DNA of 64,000 bases from Locusta migratoria (Eukaryota; Arthropoda; Insecta; Orthoptera; Acrididae). The stretch lies in the NCBI GenBank assembly GCA_026315105.1, contig CM048744.1, forward strand, positions 840,296,094 to 840,360,093, read 5' to 3'. Each line of letters opens with the position of its first letter. The first letter of the stretch is position 1. The notes under the pieces are model-generated. The model was not told the DNA's origin. It searched no databases and was given only the letters and a program-made list of their open reading frames with translations. Both the position numbers and the translations under genes were made by a program. Of this stretch, positions 23,301 through 31,400 are shown piece by piece.

Positions 23301-24056
23301 AAGTTGTGTATCCATGATGGCACCATACCGAGACCAATCTGCCCTCCTGACATTCCATTTGCGAGACGGCCGACAGACCGTGTTCGGTGACGAGGTTGGT
23401 GAAGAGAGCAGAATAGCATAATGGTTGGAACCCATAGGATATGAAAGTACAGACCATGTAAAGAATGAAGAAACAGACGCTGAACACAAAGTCAAATCGA
23501 CGGCTGATGGTCTCTGTCCGGGTAATGGAAGTAACGTAGGGGATCCATCATTGAGGATGATAAGATTGAACTCGTCGATAATATCAAGAATGCCATCACC
23601 CAGCCTATCGTTATATGCACACCCCCACAATCTGTTGTGTGCATTAAAATCCCCGCAGAACAGAAATGGAGGTTCCAACTGTTGTACCAGAGCGTACCAC
23701 TCTTCAGTGGTAATGTATGACCGTGGTCGGCTGTAGAGGGCCACAATAGTTATTCGACCAATTGGAGATGAGAAGTTTACTGCTATCGCTTGAAAGCTTT
23801 CGATATCGTCATGAGAAATCAGAACAGGGGTGTGATGCAGCATATTATTGATAAAGAGGGCGACTCCTCCTCGACCATCATCTCTGTCTTGGCGGTAAAC
23901 GTGGTATCCTTGGAAGCGTACGATGGTATCTGGTTGAAACCATGTCTCAGAGATGGCGGCCACTGCTATCTTCCGCATCCAAAGTTCACGTTGAAGTACA
24001 CCCTTGTTGGCAATCGCAGATCGCGCATTCCACTGCAGTATTTTAAATTCCGCCAT
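20394..24056 (-). CDS. I-type LINE ORF2: endonuclease, reverse transcriptase, RNase H
   Basis: 1220 residues with a true ATG. An apurinic-like endonuclease (about 1-225) shows Q-W-N10, S-E37-T-W and G-D136-F-N138-A-H-N. The final catalytic box reads S210-N211-H212 where the family normally has S-D-H. The reverse transcriptase (about 420-720) has F-L-D566-F-S-R-A-Y-D and Y655-A-D-D658. RNase H (about 932-1060) has all four acidic residues: D938, E973, D996, D1052. Near the C-terminus a C-x3-D...H-x4-C pattern looks like a decayed zinc knuckle. The presence of RNase H places it in the I group rather than Jockey or CR1. The start overlaps the ORF1 stop (ATGGCGGAATTTAA), suggesting coupled reinitiation. 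The product would nick target DNA and prime reverse transcription there. No internal stop. Confidence 0.95.
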   Translation of the reverse strand: MAEFKILQWNARSAIANKGVLQRELWMRKIAVAAISETWFQPDTIVRFQGYHVYRQDRDDGRGGVALFINNMLHHTPVLISHDDIESFQAIAVNFSSPIGRITIVALYSRPRSYITTEEWYALVQQLEPPFLFCGDFNAHNRLWGCAYNDRLGDGILDIIDEFNLIILNDGSPTLLPLPGQRPSAVDLTLCSASVSSFFTWSVLSYPMGSNHYAILLSSPTSSPNTVCRPSRKWNVRRADWSRYGAIMDTQLSSFPTELSPQTRYAHYRNCINLAASQSIPQTRVVTGSRRLPVAWWNQECSRRVAQRRLACSRFKRETTWENYLAYKRIDATTKRFLKTCKTEHWKKFCEQLSLHTPVGRIWSKVNSLKRKPMPPKRLQTWIDEFANIVAPLTAMPEPIDPTTYIAVEDLQDDLTSPFSLAELNSALPPSNDTSPGHDQIHYSMIRNLSDDAKLILLNIFNDILREGSVPTDWTTQVLVPILKPGKDPGQATSYRPIALSSCVCKTFERLLKVRLEWWLEHHDLFPRTQYGFRKGKSTYDNITSLAMDIEKTFLTNGYLTALFLDFSRAYDNVLIHKLINKLQLLHLPLKVLRIIYKLLCCRTVYIRDQDNVLHGPRIVSRGLPQGAILSPLLYALYVADLDSIFHPTVKVLQYADDVCIYAHSSCFWVTNIWLTTACEKLAEWELEHGLTLSPEKSTVVIFTRKRQNYFSPDRQLGPYKLPVRSYAKFLGVYFDSKLTWTRHVEYLLDKVDTTANILRMLARVWWGADPTVLLTLYKVLIRSVLDYGSIVYATAAQSTLRKLDALQYRMLRLVLGMPLTIRRQMLSDIFLLSRASICDSASLKTVHQFWNITEMHHRRGMTRVPLLVRSYEKWRHLFPLIIQDTKLPCFRYSYHLFFNPVPVTHLPSDYTTGTNITLDVEQFLLRNWPQHAHIYTDGSKTEAGVGYAFFCPSNGTYQMFALPPASSIYTAELLAIREAIYYGARTFNSILILTDSQSVLKKLQHPTFDKRTNRYILDVLEAITNAQTVGIDIHLLWIKGHRGIPHNETVDRLAKRSITEGQQRPTPIPYTDLRTTIRKAAYRTWDHEWHLSHVFKGGHLAAIQPNVSSRPWFSSMTLSRRHATSIIRMRLGHGCYPAHLHRLKIIASRHCDKDVTAVADLNHIILACTKYTAAQSVFYRTLVARGYPLPTSVTVLLHGFDKLKYTLLKDYLKVTGIQL

Positions 24057-25908
24057 TGTTGTTAGAAGTAAGGAGAGTCGTTAATAGTTGGCGAATAGGC
24101 TGTATCTGTAAAGTTCCAGGTGGCATTGTTTTCGCGTCTTCTATGAGGTGAAGGATAAACCAGATAATTTTCTCTACGATGTATTCACTATTGTTACGTG
24201 GTGGCACTGCTTGTTGTCCGTACTGAGGAGGATACGGGTTGGGTGGTAAAGGGGCCTGTGGTAGATGTTGGGAGATAGAATATTCGTGACTAACGTCTGA
24301 AAATCCCTGACGCCAGACGGGTCTGGAAGTTTGTTTTTTCCCCGTGCCGCTCATGACGGAGCTGACACCCGCTCTGTCTGCTATGGGAACATCATTCCGT
24401 TGATAGCTTTCGTCCTTAGGGGGTGAACGCAGCTGGGGCGCCAATGGCGGCATTTGTGGCCCCGTAGAACGCTCTTGTACAGAGACTTGCGGTTGCTGTA
24501 AATGCCTTGGAGGTAGGGGCGGGAAGTCCGCAGAACTCTGAGGGCTAGGGGGCTTCCGTACGGCCGCGGAATATGTGGGGCGCGGCCCACTGAGTGCCCT
24601 TCCTGACGTGGCGTACGCCCTTGCACGTTGTAGCTCTTGCTGGTGGAGAAAAATGGGGCATGACCTCTCAGTGACAGGGTGCTGCCCAGAGCAATTTAAA
24701 CAGGTCGGAATCGTCGCAGGGCACGAATCAGCTTGGTGCTGACCGCCGCATCTGCTGCAACGAGTATGGCTTCGACACTGGTTCGCCCGATGATGAAAAC
24801 GCCAGCAATTTGTGCACTGAATGACTGGGGCAACGTACGGTACCACTGGGCAGCGTGCCCCCAGAATAGCAACATGAGAGGGTAATGTCTGAGAGCGAAA
24901 TACCACCATGCAGACTGGAATGGGTACTGTGAGCTCAGGATTGGAAGGATGTTTCTTCGTGTATCGTTTTATACTTGTTACAGGATAAACACTTTCCATG
25001 GCATCTATTATCTCTTTGTCCGTTAGGCTGGTCTCTACGTCATGGATAATGCCATACGTATGGAGTAAAAAGTTAGGGATGTAAACATCGAACTTATGAT
25101 CTTTGAAAGCAGGGACATTTAGTAAGTTATTAGCAGCTGCAGCAGTTTTCAGTTCTATCTTAACTCTGTTCTTGCCTGAGGAACTAATGTCAACAATATC
25201 GTGCTTGAGGTGAGAGCTGTAGGAATACAATAACTTGCCCACTGACATGGGATGGAGTTTGCCAACGTTTTTATCTAAGCTCTCCACGAAGACAATGTAT
25301 GGGCCTGCATCTGTCCGACTGTATCGGTTATTGATACTCGGTCGAGTAACGGTGGCAGGAGAAGCAGATGTCTGTACCGGCGTGCGTTCTGTGTTTGCCT
25401 GTCCGGTGCCGTCGGTAGAAGACGCGTGGGAAACCGGTACCTGGTTCATTTCACAGTCCGTGACTGAAGGAGAATCGACACACAGTCGTTTACTATGGGG
25501 ACCACTTTCTTGCTGCTGTTGTGCAGCTGTATCGCCACTAGGTAATATGCTGGAGGGGTCGCAGTAATAGCTGAGGTGCTGACTAACCTGTTGTAACTCA
25601 TGTTGTTGATGTTGTTGCTGGAGGAATTGCTGGTGTTGCCGTTGTTGCAGCTGCAGTAGCTGAAGCTGTTGCTGCTGGGCCAGTTGCTGCTGGAATTGTA
25701 GTTGTTGGTGGTGTAGAAGCTGCGGTTCCTGTTGCTGCTGTGGCCCTTGTTGTTGTGCATATTGTATGTCCTGTGTTGGTAGTTGACTCTGCTGTACGTC
25801 AGCAGGGTTATCGGACATCACCGGCAGCGGGAGAGCCGTCGCTGCAGGTTGATTACATATTTCCATGGCGGACTGGATGACCTGACCCGTATTAGGTGGG
25901 TCGGCCAT
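24043..25908 (-). CDS. I-type LINE ORF1: Gln-rich zinc-knuckle nucleic-acid-binding protein
   Basis: 621 residues from the ATG at 25908, which has a good context (cgaaATGG). The frame stays open upstream to 25968 but without another ATG. Order: a short acidic N-terminus, a glutamine-rich tract (about residues 35-115, from CAG/CTG-rich DNA), an RRM-like or esterase-like region of unknown fold (about 190-350), then three zinc knuckles at about 365-417: C-x2-C-x4-H-x4-C, C-x2-C-x3-H-x4-C, C-x2-C-x3-H-x6-C. The C-terminus is rich in Pro and Ser. By family knowledge it coats the LINE RNA and acts as a chaperone. The stop TAA lies inside the first codons of ORF2. Intact. Confidence 0.93.
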   Translation of the reverse strand: MADPPNTGQVIQSAMEICNQPAATALPLPVMSDNPADVQQSQLPTQDIQYAQQQGPQQQQEPQLLHHQQLQFQQQLAQQQQLQLLQLQQRQHQQFLQQQHQQHELQQVSQHLSYYCDPSSILPSGDTAAQQQQESGPHSKRLCVDSPSVTDCEMNQVPVSHASSTDGTGQANTERTPVQTSASPATVTRPSINNRYSRTDAGPYIVFVESLDKNVGKLHPMSVGKLLYSYSSHLKHDIVDISSSGKNRVKIELKTAAAANNLLNVPAFKDHKFDVYIPNFLLHTYGIIHDVETSLTDKEIIDAMESVYPVTSIKRYTKKHPSNPELTVPIPVCMVVFRSQTLPSHVAILGARCPVVPYVAPVIQCTNCWRFHHRANQCRSHTRCSRCGGQHQADSCPATIPTCLNCSGQHPVTERSCPIFLHQQELQRARAYATSGRALSGPRPTYSAAVRKPPSPQSSADFPPLPPRHLQQPQVSVQERSTGPQMPPLAPQLRSPPKDESYQRNDVPIADRAGVSSVMSGTGKKQTSRPVWRQGFSDVSHEYSISQHLPQAPLPPNPYPPQYGQQAVPPRNNSEYIVEKIIWFILHLIEDAKTMPPGTLQIQPIRQLLTTLLTSNNNGGI

Positions 25909-26149
25909 TTCGAAGATACACTGAGTAGTACTGCTACCACGAACGTGTGGTTGAGACAACACACACAATTCCGGCGCGCACTACTCTGCACGTAGACGTT
26001 TCTCCCCGAAAACGCAGATACGAGTATACAAGCGCACGGAAGAATAAGTACGTAGCACCACACTCGTCCGCGAAACGTAAACAAAGCGCGACCGCACAGA
26101 GCGCAGCAGTAAACGCGTCCGCACTCCGCGGGAGGCGGAAGTAGACTGT
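25909..26149 (-). promoter_or_regulatory. I-type LINE 5' UTR, probable internal promoter
   Basis: 241 bp between the 5' TSD and the ORF1 ATG, richer in G+C than its surroundings. LINEs of this group carry a downstream Pol II promoter here by family knowledge; no specific core motif is claimed from the sequence. Confidence 0.55.
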
Positions 26150-26296
26150 GCGCGCGGCTGCTCGCCGTGGAGGTTCGAGTCCTTCCTGGGGCATGGGTGT
26201 GTGTGTTTGTCCTTAGGTTAGTTTAAGTAGTTTGTAAGCTGCGGACTGATGACCACGCAGTTTGGTCCGATAGATCTACAAACATTTGAACATTTT
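26150..26296 (+). mobile_element. SINE2, 3' part (split by the I-type LINE)
   Basis: Continues 19983-20034: B box GGTTCGAGTCC, body and tail 'acatttgaacattt'. Its first 8 bp are the LINE TSD. Confidence 0.93.
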
Positions 26297-26307
26297 GATA
26301 CACACTT

Positions 26308-26966
26308 GCACAACACAAAGCTATGCACGCCTTATGCATTGCGAAGTACCACTGTTATGTTAATACACCTGTGCCAGGATTTTTAGTTTTGACCGCGATG
26401 TGTGTCTAATGGCCAAGATATCGTTTTCAACTTCGTTTCTAAAGATTTTTCGTTTCGAGAGGAAATTCCTGTCAAATAATGCTATTCGGTTCAGTATAAA
26501 CAGCAAGCTAAATGAACTATAATGTTTAACGAAAACGGTCGCCACCTTAGTTTACGGAATAATTTAGGCCTACATACGATATCATATTCATTCAAGTACT
26601 TCAATGCAAAAAAGAAAATGTTTATGGCAGTAAAACCTAAACAATTCAGATGACTGTTTAAGAACCATTACTAAGATTTATGAATGTTACTAGTTCATAA
26701 AACAAACAAACCATTGGTTGCCTTGTTCAATACTCCTGACTACAGTATGTCGGCATATATCATCAAAATCGACCAACTAGCACCAATAGATAAATCTAAT
26801 ACTTTAAACATTTAGTAATCTTATTTTTGTCTGATCAGCATAACTGCACTTTCGTTTACCTACTCGCAGTTAAGACAAATATCTGTGGCTTTATATTTCT
26901 ACAGAATACTCTGTATTGTGATTGTCACTTATAACAATTTCTTTCAAAGCAAAAATTACACTGTAT
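26308..26966. other. Intergenic AT-rich sequence
   Basis: No gene or repeat recognised; short frames only. Confidence 0.5.
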
Positions 26967-27509
26967 GGTACAGTAAATTTACAGTTTCTGGTAATTTCCT
27001 AGGACCCGTATACATCGAAGGAAACGGCATTGCGATCGATGTATATCCAATATTAGATTCTTGCTCCACATTCGATATGACAAACTCGAAGCGGTTGACT
27101 TATATTGTATTTTTGATTGCGTTGAATTTCTGATATTTTCTTGTACTTTTCCGATTCAGTATGTGGTTGCCATTTGAAATACCAAAACAAATATTGGTAT
27201 TTTCCAACAATGGTATATATGTAACGTGTTTCTGAAACGGAGATTCGGGCGCTACGCACTCTCACATAATAAAAAGAAACTTTTTATTTAATCTATACCT
27301 AACCTTATTAAGGCTACGCTACGGACCACTTTTTTAAAGTGAAGTTTAGGTTAAACGAAATTTTTTAGTACGTGAGGGCGCGTAGCCTAAATCTTCAATG
27401 GTAGCGAAGCAAGAGTCGAACGTTCGATATGTATCGATCTCTCGATCTCTATGCCGTTTCCTTCGATACACACGGTTCCTAGGAAATTACCCAGTTTCTT
27501 TAGTAAGCA
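26967..27509. mobile_element. Fold-back element with ~95-bp inverted arms
   Basis: Left arm (around 'taatttcctagga', 'atcgaaggaaacggcat', 'ttcttgctcc') reappears inverted at 27405-27505. Further inside, 'ctacgcactctcacataata' pairs with a diverged inverted copy near 27367-27388. The arms differ by indels. No ORF, so this is a non-autonomous MITE-like or fold-back unit; exact ends and TSD are not resolved. Confidence 0.65.
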
Positions 27510-27797
27510 AAGAACAGTACTTTTCAAGTTTTTTGGTTTTAACAGAAACTGTGAAAGATATCTGATAACTAGTTTGATTCTGGATTTTATAAACAAGAAA
27601 TGAAGCGACTGTCCCTAGAAATCTCTTTAAAAATCTGAATCTAGATGTATTTTTGATTATGCAAATAAATTTGGTTATTGACTAGAACTTTAAAGAAATT
27701 GAAGTATCGACAAAGTTAATTCTTTAACATTATTTACTTTCAAATTGCTGCCTCTGCCTGAGCACTACTCAACTGATTATTACTTTGTCACTATACT

Positions 27798-28246
27798 TGT
27801 GGTGTCGCACAAGTACAAAGTGCGCGCCACCTACTTTCGCCGCGCGCCGCCATGCACGCACGGCGCGGCGTTCTCACGACGACAGCCACGAGCGCCCTCT
27901 GCTGCAACCCCGCTCGTGGCCACCACGGAAAGACACCGGTCACTTCGGACTGAGATAGCAACGAGTTAGGACCTTCGTAATCAGATAGGCACCATTGAAG
28001 ACTTTGCTATCGTACAGGCACTAGGCAGGCCTCTAACAACTATGTATCAACATTCTGCAGTACTATGTAAAAGTTAAGTATTGTTACATTCTGTGCAATA
28101 TATATCTTTCTAATTTACTCTAGTGTTTATAGTTTCTGGCTGCTCCCCTCCGTACCTGCACCAGCGTGTCGGTCTCATTCCACTCGGCCACCGACACCTA
28201 CGACGAGGCTGGGACACAAAAGCGGCGACGAAGTTGGGACACAAAA
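27798..28246 (+). repeat. 5' LTR of gypsy-type element (449 bp)
   Basis: Begins TGTGGTGTCGCAC and ends CACAAAA, flanked on the left by atact (27793-27797). It matches the 3' LTR except for one substitution (near 27812) and a 23-bp segment present only here (around 28052-28074). A TATA-like 'caatatatatc' lies near 28098. The end is not the usual CA. Confidence 0.93.
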
Positions 28247-28247
28247 G

Positions 28248-28265
28248 TGGCGACGAGGATGGGAT
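28248..28265 (+). other. Primer-binding site
   Basis: Sequence tggcgacgaggatgggat starts one base after the LTR and is complementary to a tRNA 3' end finishing in CCA. A near copy (cggcgacgaag) lies inside the LTR end at 28223-28233. Confidence 0.75.
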
Positions 28266-28476
28266 AGAACCTTGGACCAGCCCGCTTGCAGCAGCCAGAC
28301 AGCAGCAGTCGAGCACGTAGAAATTGCTCCCGCCCACCCACCCTTATTATAAGATTTTTGGGGGAACATATTCTGTTACGTGTTTTGTGGACTTTTTTGT
28401 TGCAGAGCGTCCTCTTTCATATTGCATTTGTGTTTTGTTATAAGTTACTTGTATGCACGGCGCCTAATCGGTCAGT

Positions 28477-31400
28477 ATGGCCACTACCCCGAACCCAAAC
28501 TTAATGGAAATTATTCAGTTACAGACGGCGCAAATAACCCAACTTCTCCAGACAGTTGCGCAGTTGACAACTCCACAACAGCCGTCGCATCAGCAGCCCA
28601 CACCTGCCGCCGCAACGCTTCCGACGTTCCGCCAGTACAACGAACGTGAGGAAGAATGGAGTGACTATTTCGCGCAGTTTCAAGAACTCGTCGCGGCTCA
28701 TCAAATTACAGGTCAGAGAGTGAAGAACCTTTTCTTATCGATTGTGGGCCCCCAGACTTTCGTACTATTGCAAAAACTTTTCCCTCTCGCATCTCCTCGT
28801 GATGTAGACTTTGAACAAATTGTAGATGCACTAAATGCTCATTATGAGAGAAAAGTTCTTATAGCCGCTGCACGGTACCGATTTTTCAGACTTAAAAAAT
28901 TACCGCAGCAGTCACACCAAGAGTGGATTACGGAATTGAAGGGCTTAACCCGCCAATGTAAATTTACTTGCTCTTGTGGACTTTCGTATAGTGACGTGAT
29001 GTTGAGAGACGCTATTACGCAGAATATTCAGGACCCCAGAATTAGAGCAGCAATTCTGAAACAGTCTGACCCTTCATTAGACAGTGTACTGCAGCTTATA
29101 GAAGCTCATGATACTTTTGACTTAGATGATGTAGAAATGCAAAGCCATAGTGTAAATTCAGTGCGCCGCAACGGACGCTTTCCTAGCCGTAGTTCTCAGT
29201 ATAGCACTAGTGATTCTTATTTTTCTACCGGCCGTGCTGAACAGACAGTGAACAGTAGCCAGTGTAAAAGTGCGACGCAAAGGTTGCCCCGTAGTGTTAG
29301 ACACAGTAATTTGCATAACGGGCGCCAACGCTCATTTCAGAAAAATGTTCGTAAGTCTTGCCCCCAGTGTGTGTCTCGCCACAAGCGTGCTCATTGCCCT
29401 AGTCGCAACGCAACCTGTTATCAATGTGGCAAATCGGGACATGTACAGTCTGTGTGTATGCAAATTAAAAACTCAAAGAACGGTACCGTTAGAAACAGTG
29501 CTTCGCAGAGTGCGAGAACAGTTCATTCTGTAAATGTTATACGGGCTGTGGAGTTGAACAGTGCTTTCCTTGGATCTCAATTGCAAGAAAGTAGTTCTGC
29601 GCCTATGGCAAAATTATATAGTGCACCACGTAGCAAGCGCCGACGAGCGCGTAAAACAGTGCAACGGAAAAGGGTTCGGGACAAGCAAAATGACTATGAA
29701 CAGTGCATTCCTGTAGTGAAAATAGTGCCTTCTGCAACTGCTCCTTGTAATAGTGCCCAGTACTGTGTAGCTAGTGACAGTAGACTTGTTGTAGCTTTTC
29801 AAAAGTGTAGTGCAGTAGTTAGTAAATCTGGAGTAGCTTCTCATGCTTGCGCGGACGCCGATCCGGCGGTAGTGCCATCTAGTGACAGTGTTGTTAATCC
29901 GCTGCGTGCCGAGTCTGCGGCGCTTACTTCACTACGCGGCCCGCGCAAGCGCAGTAAACAAACCGTAGCAGACGTTGCCCACATTCGCGCACCTGTCGAG
30001 CGCCGCAAGCAAAAACTGTTTGTGACTCTCTTCGTAGAAAATAAGACGGTGCAATTTCAGCTTGATACTGGTTCCGCTGTCACATTAATAAATAAAGATA
30101 CTTATGAACTTCTGGGTTCGCCAAAATTGTCGCCGTCACAGCAAGTGTTAACAGCTTATACAGGTGAAAATATTCCCGTGCTAGGAACATGTAGCCTGCC
30201 CGCCTCTTTTCAAGGTGTAACAAAAACAGTTGCTTTTGTTGTTCTTCAGGCCAAATCTACACAGAACATTTTTGGACTAGATGCTTTTAATTTGTTTGGT
30301 TTATCAATTCAAAGAGATGTGCTTCAAATTTCGTCAGTAGTGCCTCAGGATAAAATCAATGCATTGTGTGACAAATATAGTGACTTGTTTTCGCCGGAAC
30401 TAGGTTGTGCAAAAGACTTCGTGGCACATGTAACTTTAAAAGAATCTGCAGTTCCAAAATTTCGTAAAGCTAGACCAGTGCCTATCGCCTTGCGTGATAC
30501 AGTTGCCGAAGAACTTAAACGTTGGCAAGATAGTGGGGTGATTTCTCCTGTTTCTGCGAGTCAGTGGGCCTCGCCTATAGTAATTATACCCAAGCCGTCA
30601 GGAAAACTTCGTCTCTGTGCGGACTTCAAATCAACAGTGAACAGTCAAACAATTGTCGACACTTATCCCCTGCCCAGACCTGAGGAACTAATGGACAAAT
30701 TAGGACAGTCTCGCTTCTTTTCCAAGATTGATTTAGCAGAGGCATACTTACAGATTCCACTTGATGACGAGTCAAAAAAGTTTTTCGTCATTAATACTCA
30801 CATGGGCCTTTTTCAGTTTCAACGCCTACCCTTTGGCAGTTCTTCCGCTCCCGCTATTTTTCAGCGTTTTTTGGAACAGCTGACAGTTTCTGTACCGTGT
30901 TGTTCGAACTATTTAGATGATATTGTGGTATCCGGACGTACAGTTGAAGAACATTTAGCAAACCTGGAGTGCCTTTTCAAAGTTTTGACTGCAGCAGGTC
31001 TACGTTGCAATAAAGAAAAGTGTTCGTTTTTTCAAACTGAAATAGAGTACCTAGGCCATGTGATTAATGCCCAAGGAATCCATCCCTTACAGTCACATCT
31101 TCGAGCAATCAAAGACTTGCCTCCTCCTAAGAATGTGCACGAATTGCAAGCAGTATTGGGGAAGCTGAACTATTATTTCAGATTTATTCCCAATGCCTCT
31201 CAGATTGCAGCTCCACTGCATCACTTACGTAGGAAGAATGTTCCTTTTGTTTGGTCCAAAGATTGCCAGGTTGCCTTTGACAACTTAAAGTCTGCACTAC
31301 TCGGTGATGCATGTTTGAGTCCCTTTGACCCACAGAAGCCTGTAGTGTTAGCAGTTGACGCCTCATCGTACGGTCTGGGCGCGGTAATCTCACATCGCAT

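Larger units (their letters stand above)
20035..26149 (-). mobile_element. Complete I-type LINE retrotransposon, ~6.1 kb
   Basis: Full unit on the minus strand: 5' UTR 25909-26149, ORF1, ORF2 overlapping ORF1 by 14 nt, 3' UTR 20035-20393 with an aataaa-type signal ahead of a poly(A) tail (T run at 20035-20058). It is flanked by the 8-bp TSD gcgcgcgg (20027-20034, 26150-26157). Both frames are open, so it is a candidate active copy. Confidence 0.93.

Noticed and set aside
24043..25968. Start of ORF1 at 25968
   Set aside because: That codon is TTG; the first ATG is at 25908 with a better context.
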